A stretch of DNA of 64,000 bases from Callaeas wilsoni (lineage: Eukaryota > Chordata > Aves > Passeriformes > Callaeidae), in the NCBI GenBank assembly GCA_013398955.1, contig VWPU01011449.1, positions 279,820 through 343,819 on the forward strand, read 5' to 3'. A model generated the notes under the pieces. It was not told where the DNA came from, made no database searches, and saw only the letters and a program-made list of their open reading frames with translations. Positions 36,111 to 46,801 of the stretch are shown here, one piece after another. Made by a program: the position numbers and the translations under genes. The first letter of the stretch is position 1. Every line of letters starts with the position of its first letter.

Positions 36111-37310
36111 GACAAGATAAACAAAGCTTTCACATTCACTGGAGCCAGGATTCCTCTCATATGGACCATTAGACTGTAGGTGCCTACTTTTCAGATTGTT
36201 GCCCTAGATTCCCTTTATACCAGCGAAAAGAAATAGGTATCTTTAAACATATCTAGTTTTGATGTGTATTTTTGGCAGAGATAAATCATACTCTAGAGGT
36301 GCCTATATTTCTCAGGGCTATAAGAGAAACCATTATAACCAGCTCCTACCCTAGAAGCTCCTCTTTTTCATCCCTAAGTCATAAAAGGTAGGTTTCAAAA
36401 AAAGCTAAGAACCATGAAAAAGTCCTTTTTTACTGGAGCTGTAAGGATCCTTCTCCTGCCTTATAGCAGGAAGTCTTTTAGAGCTGATTGCTCTAAGCTA
36501 GCTATAAATAATGCCTTTGACAATTTTTTCTGCAATTAAAATATTGCTCAAAACCGTTGTTCATTCAAATCACTTACATAAGATCTCATAACTAATATTT
36601 CAGATTCTTAGAACTCTAACAGTGTAGAGATATTCTAACTTATATTCTCCTAAAATACCATGGTAATGTCACTTTTGAAGCATTTGGAAATTGTTACAAA
36701 TGTTTGATACATTACATGTAATAAAATATGTGAAGACACTATAAAAATTTCTTAGAAGTATAAACCAGTAATGAGTGTCTCAAGTGTTTGCATTTCTGTT
36801 AATTGGTGTCAGTGATCTTAAATACTCCGAGATATCCTGGAAGCTTCCAAAGACAATGTGTCCCAAGCACAAGTATGAAACAACATATATCTTGTAAACT
36901 ATCTAAACCTATGTGAATGCTTATGAAATAAGTGTTAGATCACCAAACATTTTTGAACACTCTGCTATCAAGGTGAACCAAGAAGAGATTTTCTAATATT
37001 GGCTTTTACCTGCGATAATTAATTTAAATTTAACTAATTACTGGTCTTCAACCGGAGTTGTAAAGGATATTCTGGTCCAATGGGGTCTGTGCAACTTCAT
37101 TTCCACCTCATCGAGACCATTCCTGGCAGCTGACCCCCACCTTCCCCCAGGAAGCCCAATTGTAGCAGCATGAGCCACTTGCTCATGAGACACTGGGTAA
37201 AGCCCATGTGGAGAAAGCAAGTGAGAAAGGCTATGTGCATTCGTAGACAATACCGGTGAAACTTGCCATGAGATCAATCAGAAGAAGAACAAAAAGTTCC
37301 CTATATGTTC
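36111..37310. other. Unique DNA, no gene recognised
   Basis: AT-rich throughout except 37075-37250. That segment is GC-richer and has a 79-codon minus-strand frame. It lies directly before a CR1 tail but does not match the CR1 text that should precede it. Confidence 0.45.
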
Positions 37311-37490
37311 CTAGGATACCCAGAGAAACTGTGGGTGCCACATCCTTGAAGTGTTCAAAGTCAGGTTAAATGGGGCTCTGAGGCACTTGATCTAATGGAA
37401 AGCATCCCTGCTCTTGGCAGGGTGTTTGAAACTAGATGATCTTTAAGGTACCTCCCAACATCTACTTTTCTATGATTCTATGATTTATGA
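37311..37490 (+). mobile_element. CR1 LINE 3' end
   Basis: Begins in the segment CCCAGAGAAACTGTGGGTGC and runs through CATCCTTGAAGTGTTCAAAG, GCATCCCTGCTCTTGGCAGG and AACTAGATGATCTTTAAGG. It ends with TTCTATGATTCTATGATTTA. About 180 bp of tail-proximal sequence remain. Confidence 0.95.
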
Positions 37491-38660
37491 TACACCTGTG
37501 TAGATGAAAAGTTGAGTTTTCAAATCAATTCTTTATTTTTTTCTTATTTCCATTCTTGATTTTCATTGGAAGTAAAAGCAAATAAACATCCTTCTTCTCT
37601 GTCACTGACTAGAAATGTCAACATTTCCTTTTGCAAAGGCTACCCCAGATTTGACATTTACTCCATGTGCCCAAACACAGATGACGCGTCCCTTAGGAAA
37701 AGTCAGTTAAGGAAAAGGGAGAAAGGCAGGATCAGAAAACATTTTATCTACAGTTCTTCAGCATGTGGAAATACCTCTGGCACAAAATAGAACTTCGAGA
37801 ATATCGGGCTTGTGAGGAACACTCACCCTTTGGTTCCTACAGTTCATCAGAAAAGAAAAACCTGCCTCCTACCTAACTCATCTTTCTCTTCTTTGCATAA
37901 AACTTCAAAAATTGTTGGTTAGCAGGAAGCCTCAAATATACTGACAGTATAAAACAACGAACGTCAGAGTTCTCCCAAAAGGCCTAGATCTAGGAATGTT
38001 TTCCTATTTGATACACAAAGTGCTGAACAAACCTTGCTACTCAAAATCAGTATTCAGATAAATTAATAGATGCACATACAATAAGAGACTTAATTTTTTC
38101 TCATTTCTTTTTCTATTTTGGTTTTTGTTTTCCTGTTTATCTTTTCACATAAGTCTAATGACTGATAACTTGAGAAATAGCAACTGTAATTACACTGTAA
38201 TTATGTGTTCATCAACATCAGTGTTAGGTAGGAAAATGGCAGAAAAATCTAAAAGGAATCTTTTCGTTATTTCAAGGAGGTTTCAGTCAGACTTGTGAAT
38301 ATCAGTAAAACTAATATGTAATACTAAAATTTATTTCTATGATTTTAGCAGCAATTGCATTATAGAAACACAATTCTCTCACTTCAAGTTATATATTATT
38401 ATATAAATGAATAATAGTAGTTTCTCCCTAACCAAGTCAACTTTTACAACTGAAGTCATCAACTTAACCTGAGAAGTCTCAATGCAAAATTTCATCCAGT
38501 GCTCTCTAAAGGGCAATTTCAAGCTAAAATATAAATGGACAGATCCAGATAGGATTTCCAACAAACCCTCATAATGGTGAGGTTTTGGAAAATCCTTGGC
38601 TATTTTTTCTTCCTTGTAGCTCAAAACTTCATTATTTGCCTTTCCTCCCTTTCTAACCTT

Positions 38661-38690
38661 GATTTAAAATGCTGAGATTTAAAATGCTGA
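38661..38690 (+). repeat. Exact 15-bp tandem duplication
   Basis: GATTTAAAATGCTGA occurs twice, back to back, with no mismatch. This is probably a recent slippage event. Confidence 0.95.
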
Positions 38691-39058
38691 GTCACTAGTA
38701 TGTCTCATTTCCCATCCTCTTTACCTACTCTAGTTCAAATCAATATAACACTGGAGTATTGTTCTATAAAATATACATCATTCTCTATTTTTCTGTGGCA
38801 TTAGGCAGAGTGGTTGCAATGGACTTGTGCTAAATTTTCAGGGTCAGCTCCTTGTTATACCACAAGGATATGGACTCTGTGATAATAGAATGTTTCAGTG
38901 CCTCTACTTTTTCTGAGTACTCCTTTAACTTCTTCAGTCACAGAGGAGAAAAAGGTGCTGTAACTTCAGCTTTGTCCACGAAACACTGTACAAATTTAAA
39001 TAACAGATCAATGCTCCTTGATTCCACAAAGGTAATTATAAGCAACAGTTTCCAGAGA

Positions 39059-39097
39059 GCCCCCCAAAAAAAAAAAACCCCACCAAAAAAACCAACA
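39059..39097 (+). repeat. A/C-rich low-complexity run
   Basis: A run of C leads into twelve A residues, then CCCC and A7 separated by CC. This is a simple sequence without an associated element. Confidence 0.85.
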
Positions 39098-39175
39098 ACT
39101 TTCTCTGCAGAAAGAACTCTAATAGTATTAAAATTGCTTAAAAGTTACTGAACAATCAGATATGTGTGAAGCGTA

Positions 39176-39330
39176 TCATAGAATCACAGAATCATTTATG
39201 TTGGAAAAGCCATCTAATATCATTGAGCCCTGCTGCTAACCCAGCAACACTCTGTTCATCACTAAATCAAGTCCCCAAGTGCCACATCCACATGCCTTTT
39301 TAACACTTTCAGGGATGAATCCTTGACGGA
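39176..39330 (-). mobile_element. CR1 LINE 3' end, second tail sub-type
   Basis: The plus strand reads TCATAGAATCACAGAATCAT, GTTGGAAAAGCCATCTAATA, CCCCAAGTGCCACATCCACA and TTTAACACTTTCAGGGATGA. This is the tail sub-type with GGTTGGAAAAGACCTCTAAG rather than GGGTTGGAAGGGACC, as in the element at 54110. Only the tail-proximal 155 bp survive. Confidence 0.9.
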
Positions 39331-40672
39331 GAGATTAATCCTCCTTAACCATAGACATCTGAAAGGTAGATGCCTCTGCCTAAAAGGCTCACCAGATGTT
39401 CTTTTTATCATCAGTAGGGAAAAGCAGGTTCTTTCAGTGTGTGATCTGACCAGCTTTTTCAGACATGCTATAGGATGACTCTAGGATGACATCACAGGAA
39501 TGTTGTCTTTGTCAACTGATTAAAAGACATATGGAGATGTTAGCATCTGGTGAACTTAAATCTGTAGAGGTTCAGGAAAAGGGAAACTCCTCCATTGCCC
39601 TTCAAAATCACCACAATCTCAAAAGAATAGCTTTAAGACCTTAACATGGGCTTACTCTAATTTAGAAAAGAAAAGCTGTCAATTCAACAGGAGTCATTGA
39701 TACAACATCAACATAGTTTATCACTAATGCTGCTTGTGATACAAATACACTGGCAGGAAGTACTCAGTGCACACACAAGTTTCCTTCATGTACTGGCCAT
39801 CCACTGAACCTGCATGACCATTTTTATCTTGTATATTTACTCTTTTCTTCATCTAGCATTTATTGGATCATCTTGCAGATGCAGGATGCATCTTCATTCC
39901 CTTCCATTGAGACTCCCAAGTGAAAACAAAGTATGAAGCCAAAGGATTACAAGTGCAACCATATTTTTGGTCACCTATTCTCATAGCAGTTACAAATGCA
40001 TAGCTGAATATGAACAAAGATTGCAAATGTTTTGCATATTTTCGCACACATTTCTACGATAACTGGGTTAAGATTTTCCTGACACCAGCAAACTTTTGGT
40101 CATATTCTGGGAGCAAATGATAAGCAATACAAAGCCAGGTGAATATCTGGTAGTGAATGTCATCTAGAGTTTCCTGGAAGTCTTCACATATCTGGACTGT
40201 ATTCAGTTGGATGCAGTATCTTAGCTGGGAGTGTAATATCCTAGAGAAGAATTTGATTTCCTATGTAGCGTTAACATTTTGTTGACAGAAGACTTATCAA
40301 AGAAATTCTGATAATGTTTTAGGATTTTCACTTTGACATTCTGTATTTCCACTGAATATGTTGTAAAGGGTAATGTAAAGAATCAGTAAAATCAGTTTCT
40401 CAGAAACTAAAGAATTACATTCTTTTTTCCACAACCCCATTCCTAATCATTCCAGACGTGTCAGAAAAATAGCTGTACTTCAGAAACCGCAAAGCAAAAG
40501 CTCGAAATGTCATTCAGCTTGCTTATTTCATATTATTCAAAGTAGCTTAGAGGACAGCAATTTCTTTCCCAGCAGTGTTCACTACTGCAGCTGCAGAAAG
40601 CAATGCGAACAGTAATGAAAATATTTCTCCAGCTCATCTTGAGTGGTGGCATATAAAAACCCTCAAACAATC
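39331..40672. other. Unique AT-rich DNA, no gene recognised
   Basis: A short direct repeat, TAGGATGAC at 39471 and 39482, is the only structure noted. No named repeat on either strand. Confidence 0.5.
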
Positions 40673-40752
40673 AAACAACAACAACAATAACAATAAAAAA
40701 AAAATTTAAAAAAAAGAAAAAAAAGAAAAAAACAAAGGAACAAAAAAAAGAG
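40673..40752 (+). repeat. A-rich low-complexity repeat (CAA/CAAT to A-rich)
   Basis: ACAACAACAATAACAATAA leads into a run of A, TTTAAAAAAAAG, and A-rich units broken by single G or C residues for about 80 bases. No SINE or processed-gene body lies immediately upstream, so I treat it as a simple repeat rather than a retroposon tail. Confidence 0.88.
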
Positions 40753-41329
40753 ACATAAAATCAAAATAGATAATACATGTTCCTCATCTATATTTTGGTT
40801 GGGTTTAGGATATTCCATTCTGTTTAGAGCATTATGCATTCATGGCAGCAATCCCATTAACTTCAGCAGCAGTTGTCAGCGATCACTACTTCCATAAATC
40901 ACAATTGTAACTTTCAGTCAGCCATCCTATCCCAACCCTGACCACACATGTGGGACACATGTTTGGCTTCGATTCTAGATCTTCTTCTATACTCATACCA
41001 GACTTGATTGCTTTTCCATATTGCCATACTAAAGCCAGGACACAGGATATAAGCACAGGATTGGCAAATCCCATCCTGCAGCCTAAAATAGGTCTTTCCT
41101 TGTATGTTCTCTCCATCTATGTCTTGCATATTCTCTGCATATGGAAAAAACCATATCAAATTGAGATATAATTGGGACATATTTCACAAAAAATATCATT
41201 AACTGCATCAGATTTTTAATGAGCCTAGTAAACAGAAATATCTGCAGACAGCAAGTTCATAGTAGATGCCCAGGGTGAAGAAATTCAAGCAAACAGCATT
41301 TGAAAACATAAATAATAACCAAAATAGTG
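40753..41329. other. Unique DNA with overlapping short antisense frames
   Basis: Two overlapping minus-strand frames (40886-41116, 41 kb side; 40914-41180) and one plus-strand frame (40950-41171) share the same segment, indicating a locally stop-poor region. The minus product includes CPTCVVRVGIGWL, but a lone CxxC is not diagnostic. No family recognised. Confidence 0.4.
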
Positions 41330-41421
41330 GATGGCATCACCATTCTTGGCAGGGAGGTTGGAACTAGATGATTTTTAAGGCTCCTTCCAACCCAAGCCTT
41401 TTATGATTCTATGATTCTATA
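41330..41421 (+). mobile_element. CR1 LINE 3' tail
   Basis: Carries TTCTTGGCAGGGAGGTTGG, AACTAGATGATTTTTAAGG and CTCCTTCCAACCCAAGCC, then ATGATTCTATGATTCTAT. Only the last 90 bp are present. The octamer-like end is intact, marking the true 3' terminus. Confidence 0.95.
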
Positions 41422-42284
41422 AAACAGAAAGGTAAAGTGAGAAATTTCGTATATCCTTTAATTATGACTGTGTTACCAGCTGCATCAATAAACAGAAAAT
41501 CCCTCTGCTGAAGTTAACAGCATAATAAATTCTGATCTGCAATTATCTCACATAAAAACTGTCAGCAGGTCCCCAGAAGATACTCTCTGAAGTAGTACAT
41601 TTATTAAGGATAAAGACATGCAGCATAGGTTATCCTTTTACTGAGGTTTTCTTTTTAACTTATTTCTCTACAGTATTAGAAATCTTGCATTTAAAGACGC
41701 TATAGGATCACAGGCCAAGTTGTTATTGGTGGAACTTTACACACAATCTCCTTCATCTGCGAAACGAAATAGATAAGCTTCCAATTTTTATTTTTCAATT
41801 AGTAAAAAGAATAAAAATATTTAAAGATAATATCTAAAGATATTTTCTATTTTACTTAGCTGAGTTGTAATAATGGATTTCAAGCTTTTATAAATTATTC
41901 TTATCAATTATTAAAGCTCTACAACAAAATCATTGGGTAGGGTCAAGTGTTTATTTTGGTTGTATCAGGAAGTTGCAACAGAAATAAAAATTATTTATAA
42001 AAATTTAATTTTTAAAAAACTTTTTTTAATGCATCAAGGTTTTATCTTGATGATACTTCATATTAAAAAGATAAAAGCTTTTAAAAAATCCATATGCACC
42101 AGTTGTCAAAGTTTTAGTGATCAGTGTGAAATTATAATAGGAATGCCCATTATTAGAATATAGGATTATTATCCACATTTTTCAAGTGAAAATACCATCA
42201 ACAATGCCAGACAGACCATGGAAAATAGGGACATTTGCCATCCTTTTAAAATACTCTGAGATTCCAGGACAAATGGGATCTCAT
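41422..42284. other. AT-rich unique DNA, no gene recognised
   Basis: Very AT-rich between 41770 and 42090, with A/T homopolymers and a 76-codon plus-strand frame of biased composition. A phrase at 42166-42196 (ATTATCCACATTTTTCAAGTG) vaguely recalls the L2/MIR 3' end but is too short to call. Confidence 0.45.
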
Positions 42285-42606
42285 AAGTCTTGGAGCACAA
42301 GCCTTATGAGGAGCAGCTGAGGAAGGGAGGTGTTTGGTCTGGAGAAAAGGCTCAGAGAGAACTTTAAATGAGACTGTAGACAGGCGAGGGTTGGTCTTTT
42401 CTATGAAGTAACAAGCAATAAGACAAAAGGAAATGGCTTCAGGTTGCATCAGGGGAGGTTTAGACTTGATATTATGGACAATTTCTTCACTCAAAGGGTG
42501 TTCAGGTATTGGAACACACTACCCGTGGAAGTGACGTCACTGTTCCTGGAATTGTTTAAAAATGTGTAGATGTGGTGCTTAGGGACAGGATTTAGCCATG
42601 TGGATG
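42285..42606 (+). mobile_element. CR1 LINE, C-terminal ORF2 to 3' UTR, second tail sub-type
   Basis: Starts at GTCTTGGAGCACAAGCCTTA, the segment for the ORF2 C-terminus, and passes through GGAGCAGCTGAGGAAGGGAG, GTAACAAGCAATAAGACAAA and GGTTTAGACTTGATATTATG. It fades in TGTGGTGCTTAGGGACAGG. It is the same sub-type as the copy at 46402 but more diverged, and the final tail and octamers are lost. A complete CRE palindrome lies inside it at 42530. Confidence 0.92.
42530..42541. promoter_or_regulatory. 12-bp palindrome with full CRE (TGACGTCA)
   Basis: AGTGACGTCACT is a perfect palindrome containing TGACGTCA at 42532-42539, the full cAMP-response element recognised by CREB/ATF family dimers. It lies inside the CR1 fragment, at a place where typical copies read differently. 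It therefore arose by substitution in this copy. The central CpG has persisted. Regulatory use is inference. Confidence 0.4.
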
Positions 42607-45600
42607 ATCACAGCCGTTGTGAAGAGGCTGGATTTGTGCCAGAATAGGGAGGACTAAGGAGTGTCCTTTTTTGTGAGTTGGACATCTGTTGGTAGTTGGC
42701 TGGATCAGATGGTGGAGTTTCTCCTTGAGTTAGTAAGAAGTGTGAATGTCTCCATAACTTGGCCAGACCATTCACTTGGCAGGAGTGAATGTGTGGCTCA
42801 GAACAGAGTACAGAGGCTGAACAACTGTCAGCGGAGTTTCAGGGAGAACACTGGTCTTGGGCTGGCTTCAATCCACATATTTCTTCCTAGTAATTGGGGA
42901 CACCCAGCGTTGTAATGGTAAGTAGATAATAGAGACCACTAATAAGAGTCACGAAGGTATTATGATCAAACTGTGACTTGCTATTGTTATATACATTTTT
43001 GTAACCGTAACTTACATTTGTATTATGTTATAAAACAAAAATTTATCATTCTTGCTAAATCAGAAATTCTGTGTAACAACAACTACTCTTAAATAAGTAA
43101 ATTTTATATAAAACATTATATTCCCTATGGGTACAATTTCTAAAAAAAACTGGACAGAATTTATCAGACTCTGACAAATCCAAAGTGCCAGTCTTTCACT
43201 CCAGGAGTATTGCAATAAATACAAATAGCTCAAATAAAATAAAAAAATATGTGGTGAGTGCTCACCCTAATTGTCTCTGTATTTAGTCACTCACCTAAAG
43301 ACAGCCATTCTTAGACTTTCAGAAGGGAAAGGAATACAATACTTTGGAACCCACAAGAGGTGTCATGTACTGCAGCACCTATACTGAGACATTGTTTTGT
43401 AAACAACTCTGGAATATTTTCAAATCATAGTCACTCATCTTTCAACATTTCATCCAAAATATGGAAAAAGGCAATTCTGAGCAATGGCATTGCCAGTATT
43501 TTCACCTAGTGTCTTTGGCTGCAATCTGCCTGGAGCATCCAGATGATATCTGGTACTTCAACAAATGGCAGAGATAAAAATGAGAGAGGAAGTAATGAGA
43601 GGAGCACAGCTGAAGGTCAGCCCATACACACTTGTCCCTGGCATTGGCTGCTGGAGGAGACAGTTCAGATGTTTCCATGAACAAACAGAGGAAAAGCAGA
43701 TGGCACAGACCTCAGGGCAGAGACCTCGCCTTATATTATAACATATAATTGCACAAACCCACATGAAATGCATACAACAAGTAAACATTTCTCAAGACCT
43801 ATGCTATTTCTGATGATTATCTCTGTCCCTAGAGAGCACTGAGTTTTCACTGCTAAAAATGTTCAAAGCCTCCTTGAATGGATCTAACCCTCCCCTTTAT
43901 TAGGTGGCTTTATACCAGTATTATTCAGTTCAGCATTGTGCTTCTACAGATTTCAATTCTTTTTTCTGAGACCCCTCTGTGCTAAAGAGATTATAAGAAA
44001 GGACTACAAGCATGCAATTATAATGCTGGATGAATGAGACTTGTTTTGATATTTTGGTCCAAATGACCCTTCCTTGCCATCATTCCAGGGAATGAACTGC
44101 CTCTTAACGTTTGTTAAATGCCACTGACAGAGGACCCTGTCTGTAGCTTTATATAACAGAGTGCGAAAATGATTTAATATTTCAAAACTCTCTGGAAGTC
44201 ATACTGTGGCTGACTTTCTCAAATCGATTTTTGACAAAGTAATTCAAAGTTATATGCTAAAACTATATTATGCATCTTGCTCTGGAGTCTGCCATCGTTG
44301 GCTGGTTCTGCCACATGCTTGCAGATGATGACACATACCAGACCTCATCAGCTACACAACTTTCTGCACAACAAGAAGATTTTAAAAACAAACAAAATTG
44401 AAGATGAACAAGTATCAAAAGAGACAGGGCAGGTGGAACGCGTTATTTAACCTTGAAGATAACAGCAACGGCAAAGATTTAGATGTCAGATAAGACCCTA
44501 TCAAAGATGATCTGGATTCGTAAAAGATATCTATGACAGACTGAAATTCAGTATGAAAGGCCAGAATTGTATTCACTTGTCCATTTGGCCAAATAAGAGT
44601 GCATTTGCTGTAGTCTATTAATGTTAACATTTCTGAAATGGAAACTCTGATACACATCACTGTGTGTATCTCTGCATCTACCATGCAGATAGTTCATCTT
44701 ATATATCTTTCCCTCAGAGTTATCAGAACCATTTCTTTGGCATCAGATTCTTCCTATTTACTATAATAATTATGTTTTACAAACAGTGAATCAATAGGAA
44801 GTCATTGTTCTTTTAGAAAAGCATTTAATCAAGCCAAGATATGAGACATTCACCATAAATGAGTTCGGTCCTACAATAAATTTTATCCTGCTACACAGGC
44901 TGTAATCTTGCTCAGTATTTCATAGTCATAGAGACAATGTGAACAAATTTTTTATTAATTGTGGTGGTAAAGACTCCAACAGACACCGAGCCCTATGAGC
45001 ACTTGGACAGATTGAAGAGACTTAGATGGGAAGACAATCTATGAAGGAGAAGTCACATGTCCAACAAATGAAAACATACAATTAACTTTACATTTGAAGA
45101 TGTGGAAGTGAACTAGAGGGCTGTCTTTAAGTATTTTTTCCTCTCAGATTTTTTTTTCCATCCCACTTGCAAATAGAGAAATATCGGAATATGTGTACTC
45201 AGTCTCCAGAGTAGCTCAAAAGTACCTTGGGATATATGAATTTAGGAAAAAAATCTTCTAAACAGCAGATTTTTGCCTTGATCTATGACTGAAATCCTCA
45301 TAAATTATTGGACAGAAAATAATAAAATTACATCACACTAGCTACAGATATATAGGGCCTATAATCCTTTACAAGGATAGTTTGTAAGCTAGAACAGCTT
45401 AAACTGTTTTAACAGATCTGTCTCTTTATACAGAAGACAATGTTATGTGACAACATAAAAGTTTCATTACACCAAATTTGAAGTGGCCCAGTGAATTACA
45501 CTGGCCAGACCAAAATTCTTCCAGTAAAAAGCTTTATAATGCCATCCTGTAATTTGCTTAAGCTTCACATTTTATATAAAATCTGACTTACAATGTGTTT

Positions 45601-46401
45601 ATTGAGTCTTTAAAAGAGGTATTGGAAAAATAATTTGTATTTGTATGCCTATAAAATCCAGCCTACCTTGATATCCTGCATCTAACTATACTATCCATGA
45701 GGACGAAAAAAAAAAGAACAAAAGAAGCATTGATTTTTTAAAAAATCCTGTAGAAAACATTTAAAACCATTTATGCTAGATTTTAGTCTTTCTGGTGTAA
45801 ATACAGAAGTATTTACAGAAGTCTTTCAACAGAAATATGCTGGTGAGGAATTGGAAACAGAAAAGTATCAGTCCTTTCTAATATAAATCAACATGTCACT
45901 ACTGTTTTAAGGTTCAATATTTCATCATCTGCCAGGTTTCTAAATAAATGCTGCATAGCACTTGATGTGGGTAAAAAGCTGAAATTCCCAGCTCAGAAAG
46001 TGTATTTCTAACCCTCAGTTCTCAAGAGATTGAACCTTAAAATTATCAGTAGAACAGGTCTGAATACTGCATTACTACAACTTTTAGCAATGTAATTGCC
46101 AACCTCTACTTTCAGTAGACCCACAAGTGAGAAGAGAAAAAGGGAGCAAGGGAAAGAAGTGGGTAAAAAAGACTAAGGAAAAAAAACCCCACAATCAAAA
46201 TCATCCCCATATTGAAAGGTCAGGAGATGTGTTTTGAAAATCTGAATTATTTCTTTGCACATACAAATGTGATGCATTTTAATAGGGAAGGTACAGTCAG
46301 AAAAAAGGGGCAGAAGTTGTGTAGGTTTCTAGGAGTAGCATTATTTTTGTTATTTTTTTTTTTACTGTTCAGGCATTAAATTACATAAAGTGATCCATTA
46401 T
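42607..46401. other. Unique DNA, no gene recognised
   Basis: An 84-codon plus-strand frame at 42661-42915, a pair of minus-strand frames at 43502-43788 and an 89-codon minus-strand frame at 44415-44684 show no domain. An 8-bp inverted repeat is at 45797. A T run at 46349 precedes the next CR1. Confidence 0.5.
45797..45816. repeat. 8-bp perfect inverted repeat, 4-nt loop
   Basis: GTAAATAC and GTATTTAC flank AGAA. The right half is followed by a second ACAGAAGT, so the site also contains a short direct repeat (TACAGAAGT at 45802 and 45814). Confidence 0.7.
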
Positions 46402-46801
46402 GGAGAGAGAACAAGTCTTATGAGGAGCAGTTGAGGGAGCTGGGTTTGTGTAGCCTGGACAAAAGGAGACTGAGGGGAGACCTTTTCTCCCTCTATAACG
46501 ACCTGAAAGGAGGTTGTAGCCAGGTGGAGATTGGTCTCTTCTCCCAGGTAACAAGTGACACGACAAGAGGGAACAGCCTCAAATTGCACCAGGAAAGGTT
46601 TAGATTGCGTATTAGGAAAAGTGTCTTCATGGAAAGGGTCAAACACTGGAAGCCCAAGGAAGTGGTTAAGTCACGACTCCTGGAGTATTTAAAGATGGGT
46701 TTGTGTGGCACTTGGGGACGTGGTTTGGTGGTGGGCTTGGCAGAGCTGGCTTAAGGGTTGGTGATGATCTAAAAGGTCTTTTCCAATGTGATTCTGTGAG
46801 T
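46402..46801 (+). mobile_element. CR1 LINE, C-terminal ORF2 and 3' UTR, best-preserved second sub-type
   Basis: Begins AGAGAACAAGTCTTATGAGG and encodes, in one frame, the CR1 C-terminal text [20 protein letters not shown], then [20 protein letters not shown]. In intact elements this is the '[18 protein letters not shown]' region after the thumb. A 107-codon frame (46431-46754) survives here and is this remnant, not a host gene. The tail GGTCTTTTCCAATGTGATTC completes the 3' end at about 46801. It is 5'-truncated and lacks the reverse transcriptase. Confidence 0.96.

Larger units (their letters stand above)
37491..39175. other. Unique DNA, no gene recognised
   Basis: Contains a tandem homeobox-like TAATTA motif (ACTGTAATTA at 38183 and again at 38194), an exact 15-bp duplication at 38661 and an A/C-rich run at 39059. 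A 99-codon plus-strand frame (38852-39151) ends in the A/C-rich run, which inflates it artificially. Confidence 0.5.

Noticed and set aside
38852..39151. 99-codon plus-strand frame
   Set aside because: Its C-terminal third comes from the A/C-rich run at 39059; the remainder matches nothing.
40673..40752. A-rich stretch considered as the poly-A tail of a processed pseudogene
   Set aside because: No recognisable transcript-like body is upstream and the run starts with CAA/CAAT repeats, pointing to a microsatellite.
40886..41180. Overlapping minus-strand frames with a CxxC motif
   Set aside because: Three overlapping frames in different phases point to a locally stop-poor segment; one CxxC pair is not evidence for a zinc-binding domain.
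42166..42196. ATTATCCACATTTTTCAAGTG as an L2/MIR relic
   Set aside because: Short, mismatched, and without the neighbouring core region.
46431..46754. 107-codon plus-strand frame with good coding look
   Set aside because: Its text is the C-terminal part of CR1 ORF2 ([17 protein letters not shown]), so it is transposon remnant, not a host gene.
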